NCBI RefSeq assembly: GCF_031432975.1
Contig: NZ_CP133838.1
Location: 248,001 to 312,000 of the forward strand
Source: Buttiauxella selenatireducens
GTDB lineage: Bacteria; Pseudomonadota; Gammaproteobacteria; Enterobacterales; Enterobacteriaceae
Direction of reading: 5' to 3'
Length of the DNA: 64,000 nt
The notes beneath the pieces were generated by a model that was given only the letters and a program-made list of their open reading frames with translations, ran no database searches and had not been told where the DNA came from. Position numbers and translations under genes: made by a program. Positions within the stretch are counted from its first letter, which is position 1; every line of letters starts with the position of its first letter. Positions 46,257 to 56,717 of the stretch are shown piece by piece.

Positions 46257-47237
46257 TCAAATAATATTGAGCTGCTTCGCTAATTTATAATGATGCCCTT
46301 CGGTGTCGACGAGGCGTTTTTGCATACTGATTAAATCTATAGGGATCGGTTTGTTACTTGAATTAATAATAATGGCTTTATTTCTCATGCCGGACTGAAT
46401 ACAACGGACGACTTCACCCGCCATAATGGTGCCCTGATAGATTTCCTCGCAGGTTGGGTCACCGTTACGCAGGCTATAGCCAATAATTGATTTACGAATA
46501 CGCACGCCAATTTTTGGTTCGAGCTGTTTAATCATGGTATCAATCGCCCCCTGAAAGCCGGGGGAATACTCTTTGGTGTAACCTTCTGAACAAAGAATCA
46601 CGACGCTATTTTGTGATTCAAGCCGTGAAGTAATTTTCCCTGCGAGATCGCTAAGCGAATGTTGGCTCTCGGGTATTAACGCAAAATCTGCGTTACTTTT
46701 AATTGCCGATTGTAACGTCAGTTCGCCGCAGTAGCCTCCCAGCAATTCGATCATAAAAACACGCCCAGGTAATGCTCGTCCCGTATTGCGCAACTTGGTC
46801 ACTTCTTTTATGACCTGTTCGCAGGCAGTGGAAAAACCGATGGTGTAATCGCTGCCGTAAACGTCATTGTCGATGGTCATGCCGACGCCAAAACAATTAA
46901 CGCCATACTCACTCAGGTTATTCAGAAACTGTAATGAACCATCGCCACCCGCCATGATAAGCACATCGATATGCAGGGTTTTTAATTGTTTGGCAAGGGT
47001 TTCATATTCACAGTCCATTAATTTACGGTTGGTTCGACCTGAAGACATAATCGGAATAGAAGCGACTGAAAAATCCACCAGATCCCGTACGGAGATCGCC
47101 TGGTGATTGTTCTGTAATAAACCAGGAATACCCCCGTTAAATAAAATGATTTCTGCCTGAGCAAGTCGGGAAACCTGGAAAACGAAGTTATTAATCCCTG
47201 TGACATCACCGCCGCTAATTACCATGCCGATTCTCAT
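46257..47237 (-). CDS. ATP-type 6-phosphofructokinase-like sugar-phosphate kinase
   Basis: A 326-aa PfkA-superfamily kinase, first gene of its operon. Seen are the N-terminal loop MVISGGDVTGINNFV, MAGGDGSLQFL, catalytic MTIDNDVYGSDYTIGF (Asp of TIDND) and FMIELLGGYCGELTLQ. Two normally strict positions differ: the residue before TIDND is Met (Gly in ATP enzymes, Lys in PPi enzymes), and the MGR motif is LGG. This suggests a ketohexose-phosphate other than fructose-6-phosphate. The start MRIGMVISGGD at 47237 follows the family; longer frames are rejected. Confidence 0.82.
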   Translation of the reverse strand: MRIGMVISGGDVTGINNFVFQVSRLAQAEIILFNGGIPGLLQNNHQAISVRDLVDFSVASIPIMSSGRTNRKLMDCEYETLAKQLKTLHIDVLIMAGGDGSLQFLNNLSEYGVNCFGVGMTIDNDVYGSDYTIGFSTACEQVIKEVTKLRNTGRALPGRVFMIELLGGYCGELTLQSAIKSNADFALIPESQHSLSDLAGKITSRLESQNSVVILCSEGYTKEYSPGFQGAIDTMIKQLEPKIGVRIRKSIIGYSLRNGDPTCEEIYQGTIMAGEVVRCIQSGMRNKAIIINSSNKPIPIDLISMQKRLVDTEGHHYKLAKQLNII

Positions 47238-47657
47238 GACGCTTGCCTCGTTTATTTTTCTTGCAGCTATTTTTCTCTTTAAACAAGACCTCGATTTGCA
47301 ATGAATGTCACAAAATTGGGATTCATTAGTCGAGGCAGAGGATTGACAGGTGGTTTTTATAAGCAAAATTTGCGAGTTGAATCACAAATAAAGATTGGTG
47401 AACTATCGAATGGTAGGAGGAAAAATTTCCTATATTTCAAAGGATTAATCTAAGTGGCTAAAAAATAAAAAACTCCAGCGATATTTCGACTGAGAACAGA
47501 GTTTATCAGCTTTCAAAAATGTGACTACTCACGCATTTTTCTGCGGAATAAAGGGAAAGAAACTTATTAAGTAGCGTAAAAGAAATTGGGGGAAATCGAA
47601 GGGAGGCGGAAAAGCATGAAACGCTTGTCCGCCATTTCATTCAGGCCAGATAGGATA
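47238..47657. other. 420-bp intergenic region upstream of the phosphofructokinase operon
   Basis: No coding frame of note. It is AT-rich and holds the CRP-like site at 47371, a second imperfect TGTGA/TCACG pair with short spacing at about 47520-47533, and the presumed promoter of the minus-strand operon. The right end is the 3' flank of the acetyltransferase gene. Confidence 0.55.
47371..47386. promoter_or_regulatory. CRP-like site upstream of the phosphofructokinase/PTS operon
   Basis: TGCGAGTTGAATCACA matches TGTGA-N6-TCACA with one mismatch and lies 134 bp before the first gene of the minus-strand operon. It suggests catabolite control. No specific regulator gene is adjacent. Confidence 0.6.
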
Positions 47658-48239
47658 TCAACGAGAAAAAGCCAACTTGTCCTCTTCATTAATTTCACGC
47701 AGCACTCGGCATGGCACCCCCGCGGCAACCACGTTTGCGGGAATAGATTTCGTCACCACACTGCCCGCGCCAATCACGCTATTACGGCCAATCGTCACGC
47801 CAGGGTTGATAATAACGCCTGTTCCCAACCAGACGTTGTCTTCAATTGTCACCGGTAAAGAAAACTGCTGTCCGGTGATTCGGATTTCTGGGGCGATCGG
47901 GTGTCCGGCGGTAGAGATTGTCACGTTTGGCGCAACCATCACGTTATCGCCAATTGTTACTGTGGCATCGTCCACCACCACGAAATTAAAGTTGCCGTAA
48001 AAGTTATTGCCGATATGAGTGTGGCTGCCGTAAGCCACGCGAATAGGGGGTTCAATCCAGCAATTTTCGCCCACGCTGCCGAATAATTGCTTGAGCAATT
48101 CTGCGCGGCGAGTTTCTTGCGCTGGGCGCGTCAGGTTGTAGTCGTAGACCAACTCTTTTCCAGCACGGCGTTCTTCTGGTAATCCTTCGCAGTGGTCTGT
48201 GTACAATTCACCGACTTCCATTCTTCTTCTTACTGACAT
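47658..48239 (-). CDS. Sugar O-acetyltransferase (LacA/Maa family)
   Basis: A 193-aa left-handed beta-helix acetyltransferase. It has an N-terminal maltose-acetyltransferase segment (GELYTDHCEGLPEERRAGKE) followed by hexapeptide repeats (VTIGDNVMVAPNVTIS), the catalytic His in STAGHPIAPE, and NVVAAGVPCRVLREI at the end. It acetylates a sugar or thiogalactoside using acetyl-CoA. The ATG at 48239 has AAGGAAC upstream; an ATG six codons later is a weaker alternative. It is probably a single-gene unit. Confidence 0.88.
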   Translation of the reverse strand: MSVRRRMEVGELYTDHCEGLPEERRAGKELVYDYNLTRPAQETRRAELLKQLFGSVGENCWIEPPIRVAYGSHTHIGNNFYGNFNFVVVDDATVTIGDNVMVAPNVTISTAGHPIAPEIRITGQQFSLPVTIEDNVWLGTGVIINPGVTIGRNSVIGAGSVVTKSIPANVVAAGVPCRVLREINEEDKLAFSR

Positions 48240-48388
48240 CTTTCTGTTCCTTAATTTGCCTGATCTGCCGCTGTTTGTGACAACTGTAAGCGCAAGGCTA
48301 TCCAACATCAGATGAGTCAAAGAATCAAAAAAATTATGGGGTCTGGAAGATGGGCTTAGTGCGGTGATGAGCAGGATTAGCAATAAGA

Positions 48389-48415
48389 AAACACCCGGCT
48401 TGCCGGGTGTTTTTA
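48389..48415 (-). terminator. Terminator of asr
   Basis: AAACACCCGGC/GCCGGGTGTTT stem with a T run on either strand, 25 bp after the asr stop. Confidence 0.9.
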
Positions 48416-48439
48416 GAAGAGAAGGATTTCATTGCCAAC

Positions 48440-48676
48440 TTATGCAGCGGGTTTAACCGCTGGTTTGGCTGCAGGCGCTGCAGTGGTTGTCGCTTTTTTG
48501 TGATGTTTTTTAGCAGCCTGCGCTTTTTGCGCTACTGGAGCCGCTTTGTGGTGTTTTTTGTGATGCACGGTGGTGCTGTGTTTTGCCGGAGCCGGTGCTG
48601 CGGTGGTTTCAGCAGCGAAAGCAGCAGAAGACAGACCCATTACAGCAACAGCAATCAGAGTTAATACTTTTTTCAT
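48440..48676 (-). CDS. asr: Acid shock protein Asr
   Basis: A 78-aa periplasmic protein with a Sec signal peptide ([20 protein letters not shown], cleavage after AFA) and an extremely basic His/Lys/Ala-rich mature part containing [10 protein letters not shown] and [10 protein letters not shown] repeats. It matches enterobacterial Asr, induced at low pH by PhoBR/RstBA. It is shorter than the 102-aa E. coli protein, as repeat number varies. The ATG at 48676 starts a typical signal peptide; the upstream extension is rejected. Confidence 0.93.
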   Translation of the reverse strand: MKKVLTLIAVAVMGLSSAAFAAETTAAPAPAKHSTTVHHKKHHKAAPVAQKAQAAKKHHKKATTTAAPAAKPAVKPAA

Positions 48677-48795
48677 TTTGATAGTCTCGTATTTGTTTAT
48701 GTATGGGTTGTTGGCCCGTTGAAATAACTTTATTCCAACAAACAAATACGTTCAGTGAGTGATTGGTGTCGGTAAGTAACGGAATGTACAACTCG

Positions 48796-49620
48796 TTAAC
48801 ACAGCCGCTGCGGATGGGTATAAACCGTCGCACGACCGGGTTTGCTAAAGCCAATTAACGTCAGATTGCAGCGCTGCGCAACTTCCACGGCCAGCGTGGT
48901 TGCGGCAGACACGGCAAACAAAATTTCGACGCCGCACTGGGCCGATTTTTGCACCATTTCATAGCTGGCGCGGCTGGAGACTAACACCGCACCATTATTC
49001 CAACCTTCACGGCAACGTACGCCGAGCAGTTTATCCAGCGCCACATGGCGGCCAATATCTTCTTTGCCATCCAGAATCGTGCCGTTTTCATTAAGCCAAA
49101 GTGCGGCGTGCGTACAACCGGTGAGTTGTCCGACGGGCTGGTATTCACGCATCTGGGTTAGGGCTGCATCAAGCTTGTTCAAATCGAAGGTTTGGGTGAA
49201 CGGAAGGGGGGTTATCGGACGGCCAATATCATTGAGTTGCTCAACGCCACAGACGCCGCAACCGGTACGCCCTGCAAGAGAGCGGCGGCGTTCTTTCAGC
49301 CCCATAAAGCGGCGGCTGGAAAGCTCAATTTGCACTTCCAGTCCATTGCAGACCGAAATGACATCCATGCCGTAAATATCAGCAGGAGAATCTATAATTC
49401 CTTCTGATAAGGAAAAACCCAATGCAAATGACTCCAGATCTTTGGGCGAAGCCATCATAACGACATGCGAAATACCATTGTAAACCAGAGCCACTGGGAC
49501 TTCTTCAGCCAGCCAATCGCCTTTTGGCTGGTGTAAATCGTGGCGCTGCCACAGATCTATCGTCCGCGCGCCAGTGATGGCGTTCACAATTTTGTCCTGA
49601 TTTGGGTTGGATTTGTTCAC
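48796..49620 (-). CDS. fdhD: Formate dehydrogenase accessory sulfurtransferase FdhD
   Basis: A 274-aa protein transferring sulfur from IscS to the molybdenum cofactor of formate dehydrogenases. The essential CGVCG motif lies near residue 120 ([12 protein letters not shown]), followed by the bis-MGD-binding domain with [16 protein letters not shown] and [13 protein letters not shown]. It is divergent from fdoG, the same arrangement as in E. coli, with 172 bp of shared promoter region. Confidence 0.96.
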   Translation of the reverse strand: MNKSNPNQDKIVNAITGARTIDLWQRHDLHQPKGDWLAEEVPVALVYNGISHVVMMASPKDLESFALGFSLSEGIIDSPADIYGMDVISVCNGLEVQIELSSRRFMGLKERRRSLAGRTGCGVCGVEQLNDIGRPITPLPFTQTFDLNKLDAALTQMREYQPVGQLTGCTHAALWLNENGTILDGKEDIGRHVALDKLLGVRCREGWNNGAVLVSSRASYEMVQKSAQCGVEILFAVSAATTLAVEVAQRCNLTLIGFSKPGRATVYTHPQRLC

Positions 49621-49792
49621 TTTGTCTTAACCTGATTGGAACAGCCTTAATCCTAATGTGGTATTCTTGCAACACTAACTCTTTAGGATTAAGGGTTATT
49701 GCCAGTTTGGGTTTGATTGTGAACCTTTGCGGCTTAGACCGCAAAAAAATACACCTATAAGTCATGTGAAAATGTCGAAAAAAGGAGCATCC

Positions 49793-52700
49793 ATGCAGGT
49801 CAGCAGAAGACAGTTCTTTAAGATCTGTGCTGGCGGTATGGCAGGGACTACAGCTGCGGCACTGGGTTTTGCCCCGGGCGTTGCGCTTGCGGAAACACGG
49901 CAATATAAATTACTGCGTACTCGTGAAACCCGTAATACCTGCACATACTGTTCTGTCGGTTGTGGGCTGTTGATGTACAGTCTCGGTGACGGAGCGAAAA
50001 ATGCCAAAGCATCTATCTTCCATATTGAAGGCGATCCGGACCATCCGGTAAACCGCGGTGCGCTTTGCCCGAAAGGCGCAGGCCTGGTGGATTTCATCCA
50101 CAGCGAAAGCCGTCTTAAATTCCCGTCTTACCGCGCGCCAGGCTCGGATAAGTGGGAACAAATCAGTTGGGAAACGGCATTTGACCGTATCGCTAAACTG
50201 ATGAAAGAAGACCGCGATGCCAACTTTATTGCGCACAACGATCAGGGAACCACGGTCAACCGCTGGCTTTCCACCGGTATGTTGTGTGCATCAGCCTCCA
50301 GTAACGAAACCGGTTATTTAACCCAGAAATTTTCCCGCGCCCTCGGCATGTTAGCCGTGGATAACCAGGCGCGTGTCTGACACGGACCAACGGTAGCAAG
50401 TCTTGCTCCAACATTTGGTCGCGGTGCGATGACCAACCACTGGGTTGATATCAAGAACGCCGATCTCGTGATTGTGATGGGTGGCAACGCCGCAGAAGCG
50501 CATCCGGTCGGATTCCGCTGGGCGATGGAAGCCAAAATTCACAATGGCGCGAAGCTCATCGTTATCGATCCGCGTTTTACGCGTACCGCTTCGGTGGCGG
50601 ATTTCTACACCCCGATTCGCTCAGGCTCTGACATTGCTTTCTTGTCAGGTGTACTGCTGTACCTGATCAACAACAATAAATTCAACCGCGAATACGTTGA
50701 GGCCTACACTAACGCCAATTTAATTGTGCGTGAGGATTACAGCTTCGACGACGGCCTGTTCTCCGGCTACGACGCGGCAAACCGTAAATACGACAAAACG
50801 AGCTGGAACTATGAGCTGGATGAGAAAGGTTTCGCGAAACGCGACCTGACGCTCAGCCATCCGCGTTGCGTGTGGAATCTGCTTAAAGAGCACGTTTCCC
50901 GCTACACGCCAGACGTGGTGTCCAATATTTGCGGCACGCCTAAAGATGACTTCATCAAGGTGTGTGAATACATCGCAGAAACCAGCGTCAAAAACAAAAC
51001 TGCATCGTTCTTGTATGCGCTGGGCTGGACGCAACACTCCGTGGGCGCGCAAAACATTCGCACCATGGCGATGATTCAGTTGCTACTCGGCAATATGGGT
51101 ATGGCTGGCGGCGGCGTCAACGCCCTGCGTGGTCACTCCAATATTCAGGGCCTGACCGACCTTGGCCTGCTGTCACAAAGCCTGCCTGGCTACATGACGC
51201 TGCCGAATGAAAAACAGCCCGACCTCCAGACCTATCTTGCCGCCAACACGCCAAAACCGTTGCTGGAAGGCCAGGTAAACTACTGGGGTAACTACCCGAA
51301 ATTCTTCGTTTCGATGATGAAAGCTTTCTTTGGCGACAAAGCCACAGCGGAAAATAGCTGGGGTTATGACTGGTTGCCGAAGTGGGACAAAGGCTACGAT
51401 GTCCTGCAATATTTCGAGATGATGAACCAGGGCAAGGTGAACGGTTATCTCTGCCAGGGCTTCAACCCTGTCGCCTCGTTCCCTAACAAAAACAAAGTCA
51501 TTGCGTCACTGTCGAAGCTGAAATTCCTCGTGACCATCGACCCGCTGAACACGGAAACCTCGAACTTCTGGCAAAACCACGGCGAGATGAACGATGTTGA
51601 TCCGTCGAAAATCCAGACCGAAGTGTTCCGCTTACCATCAACCTGCTTTGCGGAAGAAAACGGCTCTATCGTTAACTCCGGTCGCTGGTTGCAGTGGCAC
51701 TGGAAAGGTGCGGACGCCCCAGGAGAAGCGCTGAACGACGGCGAAATTCTCGCGGGTATCTTTAGCCGCTTGCGTCATATGTACCAGACCGAGGGCGGTG
51801 CGCTGCCTGAGCAAGTACTGAACATGAGCTGGAATTACCTGACGCCAGATAACCCAGCGCCAGAAGAAGTGGCGATGGAAAGCAACGGTAAAGCGCTGGC
51901 GGATGTGACTGACCCGGCAACCGGCGCGGTGCTGGTGAAAAAAGGTCAGCAGCTTAGCTCGTTTGCCCAACTGCGCGATGACGGCACCACCTCGAGTGGC
52001 TGCTGGATTTTCGCCGGTAGCTGGACGCCAGACGGCAACCAGATGGCGCGACGTGATAACGCCGACCCGTCAGGTTTAGGCAACACACTAGGCTGGGCCT
52101 GGGCGTGGCCGCTCAACCGTCGCATTCTGTATAACCGCGCTTCCGCTGACCCGCAGGGTAAACCGTGGGACGAAAAACGCCGCCTGATTTCCTGGGATGG
52201 CGCGAAGTGGAGCGGTGCGGATATTGCCGACTACAGCGCTGCCGCACCGGGTACTGACGTTGGGCCGTTCATCATGCAGCCGGAAGGTTTAGGGCGTCTG
52301 TTCGCTATCGACAAGATGGCAGAAGGGCCGTTCCCGGAACATTACGAGCCGTTTGAAACGCCACTCGGTACTAACCCACTGCACCCGAACGTGGTTTCTA
52401 ACCCAGCCGCGCGCGTGTTCAAAGGTGACCTGGAAGCGATGGGTAAACACGACAAGTTCCCGTATGTCGGCACCACTTATCGTCTGACCGAGCACTTCCA
52501 CTACTGGACCAAACACGCGGTATTGAATGCCATCGCGCAGCCAGAGCAGTTTATCGAGATTGGCGAGAAGCTCGCGAATTCACTCGGTATTGCACACGGT
52601 GACACGGTGAAAGTTTCGTCTAACCGTGGCTTTATCAAGGCCAAAGCGGTGGTGACCAAACGTATTCGCCAGCTGGATGTTAACGGCCAGAAAGTGGACA

Positions 52701-52843
52701 CCATCGGTATTCCGATTCACTGGGGTTACGAAGGCGTGGCGAAGAAAGGCTTTATCGCCAACACCCTGACGCCATATGTCGGTGATGCCAACACGCAAAC
52801 GCCTGAATTTAAGGCGTTCCTGGTCAATGTGGAAAAGGTGTAA
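49793..52843 (+). CDS. fdoG: Formate dehydrogenase-O major subunit, selenocysteine-containing
   Basis: A 1016-residue subunit read through an in-frame TGA at 50378-50380 (residue 196, selenocysteine, the same position as in E. coli FdoG). It carries a Tat signal (SRRQFFK with downstream ALGFAPGVALAE), a [4Fe-4S] motif CTYCSVGCGLLMY, and the molybdopterin domains. The reading frame resumes as HGPTVASLAPTFGRG exactly as in E. coli. It oxidises formate at the periplasmic face. It heads the operon fdoGHI-fdhE. Automatic gene calling would split it into two pieces. Confidence 0.98.
50378..50420 (+). promoter_or_regulatory. Bacterial SECIS element in fdoG
   Basis: Immediately after the TGA, GACCAA (50385-50390) pairs with TTGGTC (50415-50420) and AGCAAG (50395-50400) with CTTGCT (50402-50407), leaving the small AGTCT apical loop known from E. 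coli SECIS hairpins. SelB binds it to deliver Sec-tRNA. The tRNA gene selC is at 62180 in this window. Confidence 0.9.
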
Positions 52844-52855
52844 CGGAGACGAATT

Positions 52856-53761
52856 ATGGCTTATCAATCTCAGGACATCATCCGTCGTTCCGCTACTAAC
52901 GGCATTACACCCGCGCCACAGGCGCGGGATCATCAGCAAGAGGTCGCAAAACTTATCGACGTGACCACCTGTATCGGCTGTAAAGCCTGTCAGGTGGCGT
53001 GTTCGGAGTGGAACGATCTGCGTGATGAAATCGGCAGTAACGTTGGGGTTTACGATAATCCGGCGGATTTAACCGCCAAATCGTGGACGGTGATGCGCTT
53101 CTCGGAAGTCGAGCAAAACGACAAGCTGGAATGGCTTATCCGCAAAGATGGCTGTATGCACTGTGCGGATCCAGGCTGCCTGAAGGCGTGTCCGGCTGAA
53201 GGCGCAATCATTCAGTACGCTAACGGCATCGTCGATTTTCAGTCTGAACAGTGCATCGGCTGTGGTTACTGCATCGCGGGTTGCCCATTCGATGTGCCGC
53301 GCCTGAACCCGGAGGACAACCGCGTCTACAAATGCACTTTGTGTGTAGACCGTGTGACCGTCGGCCAGGAGCCTGCTTGCGTGAAAACATGCCCAACCGG
53401 CGCGATTCATTTCGGTTCGAAAGAGGATATGAAAACGTTGGCGGGCGAGCGTGTGAGCGAGCTGAAAACGCGCGGTTACGACAACGCCGGTCTGTACGAT
53501 CCTGAAGGCGTTGGTGGCACACACGTTATGTATGTGCTGCATCATGCGGACAAGCCGACGTTGTACCACGGCCTGCCGGAGAATCCGTCCATCAGCCCAA
53601 CGGTGAAATTCTGGAAAGGCGTCTGGAAGCCGCTGGCCGCTATCGGTTTTGCTGCGACCTTTGCTGCCAGTGTATTCCACTATGTCGGGGTCGGCCCGAA
53701 CCGTGCCGAAGAAGAGGACGATAACCTGCACCATGACGATGACGAGGTGCGCAAGCCATGA
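52856..53761 (+). CDS. fdoH: Formate dehydrogenase-O iron-sulfur subunit
   Basis: A 301-aa beta subunit with four [4Fe-4S] clusters: [14 protein letters not shown] near residue 40, [14 protein letters not shown] near 100, [12 protein letters not shown] near 133, and CTLCVDR...CVKTCP near 160-180. A single C-terminal TM helix ([18 protein letters not shown]) anchors it and a His-rich acidic tail follows. It passes electrons from FdoG to FdoI. It starts 12 bp after fdoG and overlaps fdoI by 4 bp. Confidence 0.97.
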   Translation: MAYQSQDIIRRSATNGITPAPQARDHQQEVAKLIDVTTCIGCKACQVACSEWNDLRDEIGSNVGVYDNPADLTAKSWTVMRFSEVEQNDKLEWLIRKDGCMHCADPGCLKACPAEGAIIQYANGIVDFQSEQCIGCGYCIAGCPFDVPRLNPEDNRVYKCTLCVDRVTVGQEPACVKTCPTGAIHFGSKEDMKTLAGERVSELKTRGYDNAGLYDPEGVGGTHVMYVLHHADKPTLYHGLPENPSISPTVKFWKGVWKPLAAIGFAATFAASVFHYVGVGPNRAEEEDDNLHHDDDEVRKP

Positions 53762-54393
53762 AAAAACAAGTGACTATTCAGCGTTATAGCGCGCCTGAGC
53801 GTATCAACCACTGGATCACCGCCTTCTGCTTTATGCTGGCGGCAATCAGCGGGCTGGGCTTTTTCTTCCCATCCTTCAACTGGTTGATGAACATTCTTGG
53901 CACGCCACAGCTGGCTCGTATCCTCCACCCGTTCGTCGGTGTGGTGATGTTTGCCTCGTTTATCATCATGTTTTTCCGTTACTGGCACCACAATCTAATC
54001 AATCGGGATGATATCTTTTGGGCGAAGAATATTCGTAAGATCGTCGTCAACGAGGAAGTAGGTGATACCGGGCGGTATAACTTCGGCCAGAAGTGCGTGT
54101 TCTGGGCGGCGATTATCTTCCTGGTGCTGTTGCTGGTGAGTGGCGTGATTATCTGGCGTCCTTACTTTGCGCCTGCATTCTCAATCCCGGTGATCCGCGT
54201 AGCCCTGATGGTGCATTCATTTGCCGCAGTGGCACTGATTGTGGTTATTATGGTCCACATCTACGCCGCCCTTTGGGTGAAAGGCACGATTACTGCGATG
54301 GTGGAAGGCTGGGTTACCACGACCTGGGCGAAGAAACACCATCCTAAATGGTATCGTGAAGTTCGCCAGAAACAGGAAAAACGACAGGAATGA
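53758..54393 (+). CDS. fdoI: Formate dehydrogenase-O cytochrome b556 subunit
   Basis: A 211-aa integral membrane gamma subunit with four TM helices and heme-ligand histidines ([46 protein letters not shown]). It reduces quinone with electrons from FdoH. ATG overlaps the fdoH stop, and its stop overlaps fdhE (ATGA). Confidence 0.97.
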   Translation: MKKQVTIQRYSAPERINHWITAFCFMLAAISGLGFFFPSFNWLMNILGTPQLARILHPFVGVVMFASFIIMFFRYWHHNLINRDDIFWAKNIRKIVVNEEVGDTGRYNFGQKCVFWAAIIFLVLLLVSGVIIWRPYFAPAFSIPVIRVALMVHSFAAVALIVVIMVHIYAALWVKGTITAMVEGWVTTTWAKKHHPKWYREVRQKQEKRQE

Positions 54394-55319
54394 GTATTCG
54401 CATAATCCCGCAAGATCAGCTGGGTTCGAGCGAGAAACGTACGGCGGAGATGATTCCGCCGTTGTTGTTCCCCCGGCTGAAAAATCTCTATAACCGCCGA
54501 GCAGAACGACTGCGCGAACTGGCAACCGATAATCCGTTGGGCGACTACCTGCGCTTTGCCGCACTGATCGCCCATGCGCAGGAGGTGGTGCTGTATGACC
54601 ACCCACTGGAAATGGATTTAACGGCGCTGATTCAGAAATCATCTGAAACGGGCAAGCCGCCGCTGGATATCCACGTTCTGCCACGCGACCCGCACTGGCA
54701 GCGTTTGCTTAATTCGCTGATTGCCGAGCTGAAACCAGAAATGAGCGGCCAGGCACTGGCGGTTATCGAAAATCTGGAAAAAGCATCGACGCAAGAACTC
54801 GAAGAGATGGCCACAGCGCTGTTTAACACTGATTTTGCGCTAGTGAGTAGCGACAAAGCCCCGTTCATCTGGGCGGCGTTATCACTTTATTGGGCGCAAA
54901 TGGCGAGTCTGATTCCTGGACGCGCTAAAGCAGAATACGGCGAACAACGCCAGTTCTGCCCGGTGTGCGGTTCGATGCCGGTTTCCAGCGTCGTGCAGAT
55001 TGGTGGCACCAGTGGCCTGCGTTATTTGCACTGCAACCTGTGCGAAACCGAATGGCACGTGGTGCGAATCAAATGCAGCAACTGCGAGCAAACCCGCGAT
55101 TTGAACTACTGGTCGCTCGACAGCGAACAGTCAGCGATTAAAGCGGAAAGCTGCGGCGACTGCGGCACTTACCTGAAGATTCTGTATCAGGAAAAAGATG
55201 CCAAAGTGGAAGCCGTGGCCGACGATTTAGCCTCGCTGGTGCTGGATGCACGCATGGAGCAAGAAGGTTTTGCCCGCAGCAGCATCAACCCGTTCCTGTT
55301 CCCAGGGGAAGGGGAGTAA
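54390..55319 (+). CDS. fdhE: Formate dehydrogenase accessory protein FdhE
   Basis: A 309-aa cytosolic protein needed for formate dehydrogenase assembly. The zinc/iron-binding C-terminal part has four CxxC pairs: [27 protein letters not shown] and SCGDCGTYL. It is the fourth gene of the operon, overlapping fdoI by 4 bp. Confidence 0.97.
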   Translation: MSIRIIPQDQLGSSEKRTAEMIPPLLFPRLKNLYNRRAERLRELATDNPLGDYLRFAALIAHAQEVVLYDHPLEMDLTALIQKSSETGKPPLDIHVLPRDPHWQRLLNSLIAELKPEMSGQALAVIENLEKASTQELEEMATALFNTDFALVSSDKAPFIWAALSLYWAQMASLIPGRAKAEYGEQRQFCPVCGSMPVSSVVQIGGTSGLRYLHCNLCETEWHVVRIKCSNCEQTRDLNYWSLDSEQSAIKAESCGDCGTYLKILYQEKDAKVEAVADDLASLVLDARMEQEGFARSSINPFLFPGEGE

Positions 55320-55337
55320 ATTGTAGTGCCTGTTAGT

Positions 55338-55366
55338 GGTGGATGATGCGCTTGCGCTCATCCACC
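55338..55366. repeat. REP-like hairpin after fdhE
   Basis: GGTGGATGA and TCATCCACC, with GCG/CGC inner pairs, form an almost complete hairpin 19 bp after fdhE. It resembles common enterobacterial extragenic palindromes and the stem at 41295. An apparent ATG for the next gene falls inside it, which argues against that start. Confidence 0.7.
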
Positions 55367-55423
55367 CTAATCGATCCCTTCGCAGACTCGCTTCGTATTC
55401 ATACAGTAAAAAGGATTGTTGCT

Positions 55424-56332
55424 GTGGCTCTTGAACCTAAAATCGCAGAACTGGTCGATGAATTTATCGCCGCCGGAAGACCTTCTTCACGCGTACAAAC
55501 TTTTGCACAGCGCCGCGCAGGGTATATCGCCAGCACGGTTCTTGCTGGGGAAATTGAGCAACGAGTTTTAGTGGACGATATCGTGCTGGACGGCGTCACA
55601 CTGCGCCAGGTATCGCCGCTTAATGCTGAGGGCGTTCTGCCTACGGTCATCTATTACCACGGCGGTTGTTTTGTGAGTGGTGGGTTTGCAACGCATGATA
55701 ACCAGTTACGGCAATTGGCATTTTTCAGTGGCTGTCGAGTTATTGCCGTGCAATATCGCCTTGCGCCAGAACATATCTATCCCGCAGCACATGATGATGC
55801 AGAAAGCGCAGCCAATCTGATTTTTCAACATGCAGAAAAACTGGGTGTAGATACCAGCCGTATCATCCTGGCTGGGGATAGTGCGGGTGGTCATGTGGCT
55901 TTTGTCACTGCACTCAGATTAAAACAGGCAGGTGAATGGCTGCCGAAATCATTACTTCTGATCTATCCGATGCTTGATGCTACCGCGCAGATGCCCAGCT
56001 ATTCGCAAAACGGGGCAGATTACGTCATTACGCGCGATACGCTTCTTTCTGGTTTTGAGGCTTATTTCCCGAACACACCTAAAGAGCACATTGAAGCCAG
56101 CCCGCTATGGCGTGATGATTTTGCTGGGTTACCTCATGTTCATATCATTACAGCTGAATATGATCCGCTGCGAGATGAAGGTGAATTATTGTTTTCTCGT
56201 TTAACAGATCAAAGCGTGGACTGCACATGCCAGCGCTATTCTGGCGTGATACATGGCTTCTTTCAGTTGGGAGGAATCAGCCAGGCTGCGCGTTCAGCAA
56301 TGCGGGATATTGCGTGGCGTGTAAACCAATAG
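55424..56332 (+). CDS. Alpha/beta hydrolase, hormone-sensitive-lipase (GDXG) family esterase
   Basis: A 302-aa esterase. The oxyanion motif YYHGGCFVSGG lies near residue 72, the nucleophile in LAGDSAGGHVAF (Ser near 145), the acid in ITAEYDPLRDEGE and the catalytic His in GVIHGFFQLGG. The GTG at 55424 (VALEPKIAEL) with AAAGGATT upstream is chosen because the longer ATG frame starts inside a REP-like hairpin. It acts on short-chain acyl esters; the substrate is unknown. No signal peptide is seen, so it is cytoplasmic. Confidence 0.83.
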   Translation: MALEPKIAELVDEFIAAGRPSSRVQTFAQRRAGYIASTVLAGEIEQRVLVDDIVLDGVTLRQVSPLNAEGVLPTVIYYHGGCFVSGGFATHDNQLRQLAFFSGCRVIAVQYRLAPEHIYPAAHDDAESAANLIFQHAEKLGVDTSRIILAGDSAGGHVAFVTALRLKQAGEWLPKSLLLIYPMLDATAQMPSYSQNGADYVITRDTLLSGFEAYFPNTPKEHIEASPLWRDDFAGLPHVHIITAEYDPLRDEGELLFSRLTDQSVDCTCQRYSGVIHGFFQLGGISQAARSAMRDIAWRVNQ

Positions 56333-56348
56333 AGCCTTAACAAGCCAG

Positions 56349-56717
56349 TTAATAAGGCATCACTACGCCAGGAATGTTTTTGAAGTCTTTACTATTGCGG
56401 CTGATTAGGCGTTTCAGATTCACTGTTGCCGTCGCAAGAATGATGGCATCTGGCAACTTCATGCCGTATTCCTGACGAGTTTCTACGGCCTGTTCTGAAA
56501 CTGCCTGATTTACGGGTAATACATCAAACCCGCTCAGAAACTGTTTTGTCTGTTGTTCATGACCGAATCGTTTAGCTCCCACCATGACCTCTATCCATGT
56601 GATCACACTTATCGCAGGTTTAAAACCGTAAGCGGTTAGGGCCACCTTTGCTTCTGGAACGCCATTTAAGTAATCAATCAGGATGTTGGTATCAAAAATA
56701 GCCGATGATTCCACCAT
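56349..56717 (-). CDS. PIN-domain toxin, VapC-like
   Basis: A 122-aa PIN nuclease: Asp in IFDTNILIDYL, Glu in SVITWIEVMVG, Asp in GMKLPDAIILATA, and Asp in SRNSKDFKNIPG supply the acidic metal site of VapC ribonucleases. The ATG at 56717 overlaps the antitoxin stop (TAATG) and has better ribosome-site spacing than the ATG two codons before. It would cleave RNA when released by the antitoxin. It sits beyond fdhE, on the opposite strand. Confidence 0.87.
   Translation of the reverse strand: MVESSAIFDTNILIDYLNGVPEAKVALTAYGFKPAISVITWIEVMVGAKRFGHEQQTKQFLSGFDVLPVNQAVSEQAVETRQEYGMKLPDAIILATATVNLKRLISRNSKDFKNIPGVVMPY

Noticed and set aside
50378-50380. Nonsense mutation splitting fdoG
   Set aside because: The TGA is at the conserved selenocysteine position, followed by a SECIS-like hairpin and an intact frame, and selC is present.
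55343-55423. Longer ATG start for the esterase
   Set aside because: The ATG at 55343 lies inside a REP-like hairpin, and the added residues have no family similarity; the GTG at 55424 has a proper ribosome site.
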